A stretch of DNA of 64,000 nucleotides, taken from positions 1 to 64,000 of the forward strand of contig SFJM01000009.1 of assembly GCA_004555915.1 (NCBI GenBank). The letters run 5' to 3'. The notes under the pieces were generated by a model, which saw nothing but the letters and a program-made list of their open reading frames with translations, made no database searches and was not told where the DNA came from. Of this stretch, positions 41,281 to 49,064 are shown one piece after another (the first letter of the stretch is position 1; every line of letters starts with the position of its first letter). Source of the stretch: Clostridiales bacterium (GTDB taxonomy: Bacteria; Bacillota; Clostridia; Oscillospirales; Butyricicoccaceae). Position numbers and translations under genes: made by a program.

Positions 41281-42036
41281 ATGAAAATCAGCAGACTTAA
41301 TGCAATTGAAGAATATGTCCTGTCCAAAAAGACGGTTTCCATTGATGAATTATGCGAGGTATTCAGTGTTTCCAAAAACACCATCCGGCGCGATCTGAAC
41401 GAACTGGAGACCCGTGGGCATATCGTGAAGGTGTATGGCGGTGTCACTGCTGTCCTGCCTGAGGATGTCATGCCGCTCCCGGTGCGTTCCGGCCTGAATC
41501 CCTCCGCCAAGGACCATATCGGCCGCCTGGCTGCACGGGAGATCCGTGAAGGCGACACCGTCTTTATCGACTCCGGCTCCACGGCGGTGAATGTGCTGCG
41601 CCACCTTCCGCCGCGCATCAAGATCACCGTTGTCACCCATTCCCTGCCCGCCATGGTCGAGGCTGCCAAGTATGACAATGTCAACCTGATTTCCCTCGGC
41701 GGTGTATTCAACTCGTCCACCAGCTCCTTTGTGGGCATCGGCGCCCAGCAGGCCCTGTCTGACCTGCGCATCACCAAGGCGTTCCTCAGTGCGACCGGTG
41801 TCACCGTTGAATCCGGCATGAGCAATACCACCTTCCTTGAGGCGGAAATCAAGCGCGGCGTGGTTGCCCATTCCTCCAATGTCATCCTGATTGCGGACAG
41901 CTCCAAGCTGGGACATGATGCGACCGTGACCTTCTGCCGCCTGCAGGATATCTCCACCATGATTATCGACCAGAAGCCGGCACCGAAATATACCGAGTTC
42001 TGCCGTGCGCACAACGTCCGTATCATTTGGGAATAA
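41281..42036 (+). CDS. DeoR-family transcriptional regulator, probable inositol regulator
   Basis: The start MKISRLNAIEEYVLSKKTVS gives 251 residues: a DeoR HTH (about 1-57; IDELCEVFSVSKNTIRRDLNELE) and a C-terminal sugar-phosphate-sensing domain (75-240; GDTVFIDSGSTAVNVLRHLPP, NVILIADSSKLGHDA). DeoR regulators such as IolR of Bacillus control iol genes and respond to a phosphorylated intermediate. It is divergent from the transketolase genes and central to the iol region, so it likely governs them. The ligand may differ from Bacillus because the iolC kinase is not seen here. Confidence 0.88.
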   Translation: MKISRLNAIEEYVLSKKTVSIDELCEVFSVSKNTIRRDLNELETRGHIVKVYGGVTAVLPEDVMPLPVRSGLNPSAKDHIGRLAAREIREGDTVFIDSGSTAVNVLRHLPPRIKITVVTHSLPAMVEAAKYDNVNLISLGGVFNSSTSSFVGIGAQQALSDLRITKAFLSATGVTVESGMSNTTFLEAEIKRGVVAHSSNVILIADSSKLGHDATVTFCRLQDISTMIIDQKPAPKYTEFCRAHNVRIIWE

Positions 42037-42070
42037 TCCATCCATGGTTCCCCGGAAGGAGGTTTTGTGT

Positions 42071-42766
42071 ATGCACAAAAAATTCCTGCTGGCCACGCTG
42101 GTTTTGTCCCTGCTGCTCGCAGGCTGCGGTACCGGGCAGGACAAGCCGTCCACGCCCTCCGGCTCCGCTGATGCCGCCGTTTCCGAGCCCGGCCCGGGCA
42201 CATCGGAACCGGCTTCCGACGCTCCGGAACCGGTTTCCGCCGTTGCTTCGGTGCACTTTGGCCGCAGCGGCACGGGCGGAAAGGAATTCGCTGTCATCAC
42301 GGGGATGGACAGGGACGGGAATGCCGTCTGGGCCTATGAAACCGATGGATACGAGATGACCGAGCTGACCCGGATTGAAGAAATCGCCCTGGGTGAAACC
42401 GCCTACTATTTCAATGAGGGCGGGACAATCACCGCGCTTGACCGCGAAACCGGTGATGTGCTGTGGCGTAACGACGAATTCGGCGGCGCCAGCATCCATT
42501 CTGTCGTGGCTGACAACGGTACATTGTACCTTTGCGGCTATTACGGCCCGGATTTTTTTGCCGTGGACAAAAACGGCACGACATTGAAGCAGATTGCGTC
42601 CTTCGATGACGATTATTTCTGGGCTAATGATATCGCGCTGGAATCCGATGCCGATGGCAATCCTGTCATTTTCGTCACACTGTGCGGCGGCGGGCCGGAT
42701 GGCTACAGCGAGGACGGCTATGTCTTTGCTGTCAATCCGCAAACCTTTGTGTATACCCGCAGGTAA
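42071..42766 (+). CDS. Lipoprotein with PQQ-like beta-propeller repeats
   Basis: The start MHKKFLLATLVLSLLLAGC follows AAGGAGG and gives a lipobox LAGC. After a Ser/Pro/Glu-rich linker (about 22-60) come four beta-propeller-type blades, recognisable by alternating phrases such as GMDRDGNAVWAYETDG, ALDRETGDVLWRNDE and AVDKNGTTLKQIASFDD. At 231 residues it is too short for a full eight-blade propeller. It may be a surface-binding or assembly protein. It starts 34 bp after the DeoR gene, so the two may be co-transcribed. Confidence 0.78.
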   Translation: MHKKFLLATLVLSLLLAGCGTGQDKPSTPSGSADAAVSEPGPGTSEPASDAPEPVSAVASVHFGRSGTGGKEFAVITGMDRDGNAVWAYETDGYEMTELTRIEEIALGETAYYFNEGGTITALDRETGDVLWRNDEFGGASIHSVVADNGTLYLCGYYGPDFFAVDKNGTTLKQIASFDDDYFWANDIALESDADGNPVIFVTLCGGGPDGYSEDGYVFAVNPQTFVYTRR

Positions 42767-42840
42767 TCCAGCCGCCTGCATCAGGAGGGAGTCCCCCTCT
42801 CCAATCACACAAATGGATATCGGTGTCCCCAGGATAACCA

Positions 42841-42872
42841 GCCCTTCGGCATGTACCGGAGGGCTTTTGTTT
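42841..42872 (+). terminator. Terminator after the propeller lipoprotein
   Basis: AGCCCTTCGG pairs with CCGGAGGGCT, followed by TTTGTTTT. Confidence 0.7.
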
Positions 42873-42876
42873 TCCC

Positions 42877-42905
42877 TTGACCCCCGCGGCAAAATCCGAT
42901 ACACT
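42877..42905 (+). promoter_or_regulatory. Promoter of the small ORF/lipoprotein transcript
   Basis: TTGACC (42877-42882), 17 bp, TACACT (42900-42905). Confidence 0.65.
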
Positions 42906-42938
42906 GATTGTAACAATGCAGCAAGGAGGTTTCCCCCT

Positions 42939-42980
42939 ATGAAAATCCGCACTGGCATGGTAGCCGAGCAGATTTCCTGA
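42939..42980 (+). CDS. 13-residue small ORF with strong ribosome-binding site
   Basis: AAGGAGG lies 9 bases before the ATG of MKIRTGMVAEQIS. It starts about 27 nt after the expected transcription start and ends 130 bases before the lipoprotein gene. It could be a leader peptide or the remnant of a decayed gene: a shifted frame stays open to 43086 (…ADFLTGFSAEDFQPEAF). No repeated regulatory codons are evident. Confidence 0.4.
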   Translation: MKIRTGMVAEQIS

Positions 42981-43040
42981 CGGGCTTTTCAGCGGAAGAT
43001 TTCCAACCGGAAGCATTTGTCGTTTTCCGCATGAAGGAGC

Positions 43041-43086
43041 CCTCAATGTGGCATGCTATTGCCATAGCATACCCACCACATTGAGG
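43041..43086 (+). promoter_or_regulatory. Two-tier leader hairpin before the acidic lipoprotein gene
   Basis: Perfect outer arms CCTCAATGTGG/CCACATTGAGG (11 bp) enclose inner arms ATGCTAT/ATAGCAT. There is no T-run, so it is not a standard terminator. It ends 27 bp before the ATG at 43114. Confidence 0.65.
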
Positions 43087-43113
43087 TGACAACTGAAAGT
43101 GAGGTTTTTCTCT

Positions 43114-43644
43114 ATGAAAAAACGTATGACGGCATTTCTTTCCGTTACGGTGCTGGCAGCGCTGCTGCTGGCAGGCTGCGGCACCAATACCACAAATCAG
43201 GCGGGGCAGCAGGCCACCACGCAGGGCACCACTGCCACAGGTACCACTGCAAATGGCTCCGCGGCCGGCACCACCGGCACCACCGGTACCACCAACGCCT
43301 CCGGAAATACTACCGATACCATTGACACCGCCGATGCCGCCGGCACCACCACGGACATCTCCACCCTCACCCAGCGCGTGACGGACACTGTTGCCAGTGC
43401 GGACGCGGCACAGCCCTCCGGCAGCCGTGATGCAGACCGCGAGCTGTTTTTCCAGCATACAGCCGCATTGGACGCACTGGAGCGTGAAATTGACGCATAT
43501 GAAGACGCACTGGAGGCACAGTACGCCCGCGGCGAGCTGACCTTCGAGGAATTCCGCAAGCTGGACCGCGAGGCGGATGCCCTGGAGGACAAGCTGGACG
43601 AGGCGGAGGACCGTCTGGAAACCCGGTTCGGCATAGACGACTGA
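43114..43644 (+). CDS. Thr/Gly-rich lipoprotein with C-terminal acidic coiled coil
   Basis: The start MKKRMTAFLSVTVLAALLLAGC gives lipobox LAGC. The mature protein has a Thr/Ala/Gly-rich disordered stretch (about 22-85) and then a highly charged helix (about 100-170; ALDALEREIDAYEDALEAQYA and DREADALEDKLDEAEDRLE) with heptad spacing, probably a coiled coil. I recognise no family. It is probably a surface protein that oligomerises. Its leader has an unusual long hairpin and a possible leader peptide, so expression may be controlled after transcription. Confidence 0.7.
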   Translation: MKKRMTAFLSVTVLAALLLAGCGTNTTNQAGQQATTQGTTATGTTANGSAAGTTGTTGTTNASGNTTDTIDTADAAGTTTDISTLTQRVTDTVASADAAQPSGSRDADRELFFQHTAALDALEREIDAYEDALEAQYARGELTFEEFRKLDREADALEDKLDEAEDRLETRFGIDD

Positions 43645-43656
43645 CACATACGGCAT

Positions 43657-43692
43657 AAAAAAACGAGGATGCAGCTGCATCCTCGTTTTCAC
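43657..43692. terminator. Bidirectional terminator between the lipoprotein and HxlR genes
   Basis: AACGAGGATGCAG pairs with CTGCATCCTCGTT, with A- and T-runs on both sides. Confidence 0.85.
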
Positions 43693-43719
43693 GTCCGGCA
43701 TGGAAACCACCAGTATCAT

Positions 43720-44070
43720 TCACTGTGTATCTGAAGGCTGTTCTTCCCCGTCCAGGTATGCGCGCCCCCAGTCACGCATTTCCGTCAAAATCGGACGGAC
43801 GGTCTGTCCGAATTCCGTCAATTCGTACTCAACTTTTGGCGGCACGACAGGAAAGACACGCCTGGAAACAAGCCCGTCTTCTTCCAGCTCCCGCAGCTGC
43901 TGCGTCAGCATCTTGGGTGTGATTCTGGGCATACACTTCTGCAGCTCACCGAAACGCAGCGTACCCGCTGTCAGATTGTCCAGAATCAGGGTTTTCCATT
44001 TGCCGCCGATCAGTCCCAGCGTTGCCTCAATCGGGCAGACGATGGGAGTGTCCCGAGATTCTCGCTTCAT
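43720..44070 (-). CDS. HxlR-family transcriptional regulator
   Basis: The start MKRESRDTPIVCPIEATLGLIGGKWK follows AGGAGG and gives 116 residues. It is a single winged-helix domain with CPIEATLGLIGGKWKTLIL and RITPKMLTQQLRELEEDGLV, the HxlR signature, including the N-terminal Cys that in some relatives senses oxidants or aldehydes. Its target is not adjacent: the divergent neighbour is iolB with a 400-bp gap. Upstream in-frame codons lack support. Confidence 0.9.
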   Translation of the reverse strand: MKRESRDTPIVCPIEATLGLIGGKWKTLILDNLTAGTLRFGELQKCMPRITPKMLTQQLRELEEDGLVSRRVFPVVPPKVEYELTEFGQTVRPILTEMRDWGRAYLDGEEQPSDTQ

Positions 44071-44353
44071 CAGGATTCCTCCTTCCGCTAATCTCCGCTT
44101 ACCACTCGGCTCGTATCCATTTACATAGTTTCTTACCGAAAAGTGCGGTATGGTTTCTCTTCTGTTGTACAGTTCCATTATACCACTGTGGCGACAGATT
44201 CACAAGGATTTCCGCCCCGGAAATCCTTCAAAATATTTCCTTTTTTGACTTCATTTTGTATTATCTCTCAAGCTGACAACTATTTGGTATCATCCTTCCA
44301 ATTTTTCTGTCACATCTGCACAATTTTCTGTTTTCTTTTTATTACATGTCTTC
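44071..44353. other. Intergenic region upstream of the HxlR gene
   Basis: About 280 bases, increasingly AT-rich toward iolB. A minus-strand AT-rich promoter for the HxlR gene is likely, but I cannot fix it. ACATGTC occurs twice (44344-44350 and 44367-44373) around the iolB promoter, possibly regulator sites. Confidence 0.4.
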
Positions 44354-44382
44354 TTGAAAATACCAACATGTCATGATATAAT
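44354..44382 (+). promoter_or_regulatory. Promoter of iolB-iolD
   Basis: TTGAAA (44354-44359), 17 bp, TATAAT (44377-44382) with an extended TG at 44374-44375. Confidence 0.8.
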
Positions 44383-44439
44383 TACAATAAATTATGCAAT
44401 GAAGGGGTTGTACGCCCTTTTGCAGCATTGTACTTCTAT

Positions 44440-44465
44440 GATCTGCCTGATGCTTCAGGCATAGA
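44440..44465 (+). promoter_or_regulatory. Leader hairpin of iolB
   Basis: CTATG and TGCCTGA pair with TTCAGGCATAG around ATGC, about 18 bases before the iolB start. Confidence 0.5.
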
Positions 44466-44482
44466 GAAAGGTGTGTTTTACA

Positions 44483-45298
44483 ATGTACATGGATAAGGAA
44501 GTCAAGCGCGGTTATAACGAATACCTGCGCCTTGATGAAGGAGAAGGCAAAGATGGCATGATGGACGTTGCCCTTCTGGTTATGGAAGCCGGCGATACCT
44601 ACACCATCGAAGAGGCTGACAAGGAAGTGGCATGCCTGCTGTTCGATGGCGATGTAACCATGGCCTGGGACGACCAGTGTGTTGATATGGTCCGTCCGAA
44701 CCCGTTCGATTACAACCCGTGGTGCCTGCATGTCTGCAAGCAGACCAAAATTGTCATCACAGCAAAGGGCGCTTCCACCATTTATGTTCAGAAGACTCTG
44801 AATGACAAGGTTGCTCCGGAATTCAAGAACAGACTGTTCACCCCGGACGACACCGATACCTGGGCACGCGGCACGGATGGCGTTCTGCAGAACTGCATCA
44901 AGCGTGACGTTCGTACCTGCTTCGATCTGGACATCGCTCCGTACTCCAACATGGTTCTGGGCGAGGTTGTCAACCTGCCGGGCAAGTGGTCTTCCTACCC
45001 GCCGCATTCCCATCCGCAGCCGGAAGTTTACTTCTACCGCTATGACAAGCCCATGGGCTATGGCGCAGGCTGGGGCAACGGCGAGCTGTATGAAACCCAT
45101 CATAACGGCTGTGCCCTGATTACCAAGGACTGCCATTCCCAGGTAACTGCACCGGGTTATGCCTGCTGCTATGCATGGGGCATCCGTCACCTGCCGGGCG
45201 ATCCGTGGGACAAGACCCGTGTAGATGATCCGACCCACGAATGGCTGGTCAAGGATGATGCGGATGAGCACATCTGGAAGTGCCCGACCGGCTATTAA
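44483..45298 (+). CDS. iolB: 5-Deoxy-glucuronate isomerase
   Basis: IolB isomerises 5-deoxy-glucuronate to 2-deoxy-5-keto-gluconate. The start MYMDKEVKRGYNEYLRLDEG gives 271 residues. The bicupin fold is seen with WSSYPPHSHPQPEVYFYR (metal-binding His and Glu) and GYACCYAWGIRHLPGDPWDKTR, both IolB hallmarks. It leads the operon with iolD (97 bp gap). Its product normally goes to the kinase IolC, which is not in the window. Confidence 0.93.
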   Translation: MYMDKEVKRGYNEYLRLDEGEGKDGMMDVALLVMEAGDTYTIEEADKEVACLLFDGDVTMAWDDQCVDMVRPNPFDYNPWCLHVCKQTKIVITAKGASTIYVQKTLNDKVAPEFKNRLFTPDDTDTWARGTDGVLQNCIKRDVRTCFDLDIAPYSNMVLGEVVNLPGKWSSYPPHSHPQPEVYFYRYDKPMGYGAGWGNGELYETHHNGCALITKDCHSQVTAPGYACCYAWGIRHLPGDPWDKTRVDDPTHEWLVKDDADEHIWKCPTGY

Positions 45299-45395
45299 TC
45301 CCAACGCTTATTATTCAAACAATAAGAATACAATCTACAATCCTAAAACAATCGTGAGAAATTGTGTAAGAATTGCATGAGGAGGAAACATTCCA

Positions 45396-47372
45396 ATGAA
45401 ACACATGGAAACAGTCCGTCTGACCACCAGCCAGGCTTGCATCCGCTTCCTGGAGAATCAGTATGTCAGCTATATTGATATGGACGGCAATGAGGTTGAG
45501 CAGAAGTTTATCCGCGGCATCTTCATGATCCCGGGCCACGGCAACTGCGTCGGCTACTGCAACGGTATTGAGCAGGAGATCAAGGACCTGGAGGTTTACC
45601 AGGGCAAGAACGAGCAGGGCATGGCTCTGGCTGCAGTTGCATTCTCCCGCCAGCTGCGCCGTAAGCAGGCATTCGTCTGCACCTCTTCCGTAGGTCCTGG
45701 CGCCTGCAACATGATTACCGCTGCTGCTACCGCTACTGCAAACAACATTCCGGTTCTGCTGATGCCGGGCGATGTTTATGCATCCCGCCAGCCGGACCCG
45801 GTACTGCAGCAGATGGAGCAGCCGCAGAACCTGACCATTTCCGCACACGACTCCTTCCAGGCTGTTGTTAAGTACTGGGGCCGTGTCAACCGTCCGGAGC
45901 AGATCATGACCGATATGATCTCTGCATTCCGCGTTATGACCGATCCGGGCAACTGCGGTGCCGTAGCTGTATCCATCCCGCAGGATGTACAGGGCGAAGC
46001 TTATGATTATCCGGTTGACTTCTTCAAGAAGCGCGTATGGAACATCGAGCGCCGTCCGGCTACCAAGAAGGCAGCAAAGAAGGCAGCTGAAATCATCAAG
46101 GGCGCTAAGAAGCCGCTCCTGATCTGCGGCGGCGGCGTTCGCTACGCAGAAGCTCACAAGGTATTCCGTGCATTCGCCGAGAAGTATGGCATTGCTTTCG
46201 GCGAAACCCAGGCAGGCAAGTCCGCTATCGAGTGGACCCATCCGCTGAGCCTTGGCGGTCTGGGCATCACCGGTACCGAGTGCGCAAATGCATTTGCACA
46301 TGACTGTGACGTTGTCATCGGCGTTGGTACCCGTTACACCGACTTCACCACCGCTTCCAAGTGGCTGTATGACGTAAACGCTAAGTTTGTCAACATCAAC
46401 CCGTCCGAGTTCCAGTGCCTGAAGATGGATGCTCATCCGGTAGTTGCTGACGCAAACGAAGCTCTGACTGCTATCGAGGCTGAAATCGACGCTCTGGGCG
46501 GCTATCATACCTCCGACGAGTATGCTGCAGAAGTTAAGAGACTGCAGGATGCATGGTGGGCTGACGTTGACCGCATGGATCACACCGAGTACATCGACGC
46601 TGAGTCCTATGTTCCGGAAATCCAGGACGCTAACCGCCGTGCTGTTGAGCACTTCATCGAGTCCATCGGTTCCACTCTGACGCAGACCGCTGCTCTGGGC
46701 TACATCAACACCCATATCGCTCCGGATTCCATCTGTGTTGGCGCTGCCGGCTCCCTGCCGGGCGACCTGCAGGCACTGTGGAGAGCGCCGGTTCCGAACA
46801 CCTACCATTGCGAGTACGGCTACTCCTGCATGGGTTACGAAGTTGCAGGCGCTTACGGCTGCAAGATCGCTTGCCCGGATCAGGAAGTTTACGCAATGTG
46901 CGGCGACGGTTCCTTCGATATGCTGCACTCCGAGCTGATCGCTTCCATCCAGTATGGCTACAAGATCAACGTTTGCCTGTTCGACAACGCTGCTTACGGC
47001 TGCATCAACAACCTGCAGGTTGGCCAGGGCAACAAGTCCCGTACCACGGAAAAGAACATGCACATCCCGGGCACTCCGTTCGACGGCTGTGATCTGGGTC
47101 CGGCAATGAACATCGACTACGCGGGTGTTGCTGAAGCTTACGGCTGTAAGGTTTACCGCGTAAAGACCATCGATGAGCTGGCAGCTGCTCTGGAAGACTC
47201 CAAGAAGCAGACTGTTTCCACTCTGATCGACATGAAGGTTCTGCCGAAGTCCATGTCCAAGGAATGGGAAGCTTGGTGGCGTGTAGGCGTTGCTTCTGTA
47301 TCCGACAAGCCGGAGGTTCAGGAAGCTTACAAGCGTCTGACCGACCATCTGTACGAAGCTCGTCATTATTAA
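45396..47372 (+). CDS. iolD: 3D-(3,5/4)-trihydroxycyclohexane-1,2-dione hydrolase
   Basis: IolD is a thiamine-diphosphate enzyme that opens the inositol-derived ring to 5-deoxy-glucuronate. The 658-residue protein has the ThDP-enzyme order: N-terminal domain with GIFMIPGHGNCVGYCNGIEQE (activating Glu region), central domain with GGGVRYAEAHKVFRAFAEKYG and C-terminal cofactor-binding MCGDGSFDMLHSELIASIQYGYKINVCLFDNAAYGCINNLQ (GDG...NN motif). Codon use is highly biased. It follows iolB; a terminator comes 36 bp later. Confidence 0.95.
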   Translation: MKHMETVRLTTSQACIRFLENQYVSYIDMDGNEVEQKFIRGIFMIPGHGNCVGYCNGIEQEIKDLEVYQGKNEQGMALAAVAFSRQLRRKQAFVCTSSVGPGACNMITAAATATANNIPVLLMPGDVYASRQPDPVLQQMEQPQNLTISAHDSFQAVVKYWGRVNRPEQIMTDMISAFRVMTDPGNCGAVAVSIPQDVQGEAYDYPVDFFKKRVWNIERRPATKKAAKKAAEIIKGAKKPLLICGGGVRYAEAHKVFRAFAEKYGIAFGETQAGKSAIEWTHPLSLGGLGITGTECANAFAHDCDVVIGVGTRYTDFTTASKWLYDVNAKFVNINPSEFQCLKMDAHPVVADANEALTAIEAEIDALGGYHTSDEYAAEVKRLQDAWWADVDRMDHTEYIDAESYVPEIQDANRRAVEHFIESIGSTLTQTAALGYINTHIAPDSICVGAAGSLPGDLQALWRAPVPNTYHCEYGYSCMGYEVAGAYGCKIACPDQEVYAMCGDGSFDMLHSELIASIQYGYKINVCLFDNAAYGCINNLQVGQGNKSRTTEKNMHIPGTPFDGCDLGPAMNIDYAGVAEAYGCKVYRVKTIDELAAALEDSKKQTVSTLIDMKVLPKSMSKEWEAWWRVGVASVSDKPEVQEAYKRLTDHLYEARHY

Positions 47373-47407
47373 TGACCAGCGTCTCAAAAACGCAAAATCA
47401 ATACATT

Positions 47408-47442
47408 CCGCAGGGGCCTGCTTCGGCAGGCTCCTGTTTTTT
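47408..47442 (+). terminator. Terminator of iolB-iolD
   Basis: AGGGGCCTGC pairs with GCAGGCTCCT around TTCG, followed by GTTTTTTC. Confidence 0.85.
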
Positions 47443-47684
47443 CTTTCTTTTGATGAGATATCCTATAGCGATAGCCGTTTGTCTTCCTGCAAAGATGGCA
47501 CCAAGGTTCCCTCTTTGCAATCTCCCTCCTTTCCGTTCATTGGTACGGACCGCCGTCCGCTGTCATACAACAAAAGCGTCCGGCGGTCATGGGGCTTGAG
47601 GACAGAGAGTTTCAATCCGTACCGTTAGCTTCTCTATGCGAGATAGCAATCATCGCCCTGCTTGTTTCTTTTCCCCACATTGCA
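47443..47684. other. Intergenic region before the deacetylase gene
   Basis: About 240 bases without a gene. One further hairpin, GACCGCCG/CGGCGGTC (47548-47588), is visible; its role is unknown. Confidence 0.45.
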
Positions 47685-47693
47685 TGGTATAAT
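47685..47693 (+). promoter_or_regulatory. Extended -10 promoter of the deacetylase gene
   Basis: TGGTATAAT at 47685-47693 fits the TGnTATAAT extended -10; no strong -35. Confidence 0.55.
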
Positions 47694-47729
47694 GAATCCA
47701 GCAATACAAAAGAGAGGAAAAAACAACCG

Positions 47730-48575
47730 ATGAAACGACATACAACCATGCTGGCCTGTGCCGCGCTGGTGGCAGTCCTGCTGTCAGGCTGCGGGACACC
47801 GGAACCTGCCGCCTCCCCTGCCGCACCGGCAGGCAGTGCAGCAGCTGTCCCGTCCGGCTCTGCGGACACCTCCGCAAATACCCCTGCAGACCCACAGACG
47901 GATTTCCCTCAGGGAGAGAAATACATTGCCCTGACCTTTGACGATGGCCCCACCGGCAACGAGGGCGGCTGTACCGAGCGGCTGCTGGATGGATTAAAGG
48001 AACGGGATGCCCACGCTACCTTTTTCCTGTGCGGCTACCGTGTAGAGGATTTTCACTCCATGATGGACCGGTATCTGGCAGAAGGGCATGAGGTCGGCAA
48101 TCACACGACAGACCACATCCGGCTGGACATTGAAACTACCGATGGCGGATATGAACAGATTTCCTCCAATCAGGAGCAGATCGCGTCCTGTACCGGCGAA
48201 GCTCCCACACTGATGCGTCCGGTGGGCGGCGCGTACAATGATGCCGTACTTGCTTCCATGAAGCAGCTTGGCCTGCCGGTCATCCTGTGGAATGTGGACA
48301 CACTGGACTGGAAATATCACGATGACGCGGATATGGTACGGCAGCGCATCATAGACCATGCGGCAGATGGTGTCATTGTGCTGGAGCATGACCTGTATGA
48401 GGCAACGGTGGACGGTGCTCTTGCTGCCATTGACGAGCTGCAGGAGCAGGGCTATGCCTTTGTAACGGTTTCCGAACTGGCACAGCTCAAAGGCGTCACA
48501 CTGGAGCCCGGAAAGGTATACACCGGCTTCACGCCGGAGGATGTGGTGGTGGATCACGGAGCGAATTTCAGTTGA
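47730..48575 (+). CDS. Polysaccharide deacetylase (NodB domain) lipoprotein
   Basis: The start MKRHTTMLACAALVAVLLSGC gives lipobox LSGC, then a Pro/Ala/Ser-rich linker (22-65). The NodB domain (about 70-260) has catalytic motif TFDDGP, zinc-binding GNHTTDHIRLD, the RPVGGAYN variant of the RPPYG motif, and the C-terminal VIVLEHDLYEATVD His motif. It probably removes N-acetyl groups from peptidoglycan or another wall glycan at the cell surface. It is monocistronic. Confidence 0.9.
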   Translation: MKRHTTMLACAALVAVLLSGCGTPEPAASPAAPAGSAAAVPSGSADTSANTPADPQTDFPQGEKYIALTFDDGPTGNEGGCTERLLDGLKERDAHATFFLCGYRVEDFHSMMDRYLAEGHEVGNHTTDHIRLDIETTDGGYEQISSNQEQIASCTGEAPTLMRPVGGAYNDAVLASMKQLGLPVILWNVDTLDWKYHDDADMVRQRIIDHAADGVIVLEHDLYEATVDGALAAIDELQEQGYAFVTVSELAQLKGVTLEPGKVYTGFTPEDVVVDHGANFS

Positions 48576-48577
48576 TT

Positions 48578-48613
48578 GAAAAAAGTCCCTGCGCGGCTGC
48601 GCGGGGACTTTGC
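48578..48613 (+). terminator. Terminator of the deacetylase gene
   Basis: AAAGTCCCTGCGC pairs with GCGCGGGGACTTT. Confidence 0.75.
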
Positions 48614-48826
48614 TGATATAACAGAAAAACCCGCCGGTTCCTGAGCGGCGGGTCCTCCTGTCATGGAGATTTTGGAGAGAGTTGGCAGGTAAATTTCCTG
48701 CCCAAGAAAATGTAGGATAAAACAGCCTCCATATCAGTTGTTTTGCTTTGTTATATAATTATCAATTCTACTTATCTATCAAAATCACATTTTTACATCT
48801 TTTTCTGCCGCTGCAACAATACGGAC
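48614..48826. other. Intergenic region with a second hairpin
   Basis: ACCCGCCG pairs with CGGCGGGT (48626-48654). The remaining sequence shows no gene. Confidence 0.4.
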
Positions 48827-48957
48827 AAAAAGCCTCCCTCTTGGACGGAGTTTGTCTAACGGATATATCAATCGTTAATCTGGATGAAACTTGTTCCCTC
48901 TCCCCAACTCCCTCAGTCAGCTTCGCTGACAGCTCCCTCCTCTGAGGGAGCCTTTGT
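48827..48957. repeat. MITE-like repeat, copy D
   Basis: It begins AAAAGCCTCCCTCTTGGACG and ends ACTCCCTCAGTCAGC...GCTGACAGCTCCCTCCTCTGAGGGAGCC, the same ends as copy A. The left lobe is degenerate and the spacer is unrelated. Confidence 0.78.
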
Positions 48958-48978
48958 ATCGCACAGGCAGTTTTCCAG

Positions 48979-49014
48979 CAAAAAAGACCCGGCTGGTATT
49001 CCAGCCGGGTCTCC
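48979..49014 (-). terminator. Terminator of the 50-kb isomerase/dehydrogenase unit
   Basis: GACCCGGCTGGAA pairs with TTCCAGCCGGGTC-type arms, followed by TTTTTTGC on the minus strand. Confidence 0.85.
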
Positions 49015-49064
49015 CGATCAGATCAATCAAGAACAGGAAAAAAGTGTTTTGATGTCACAAAATT

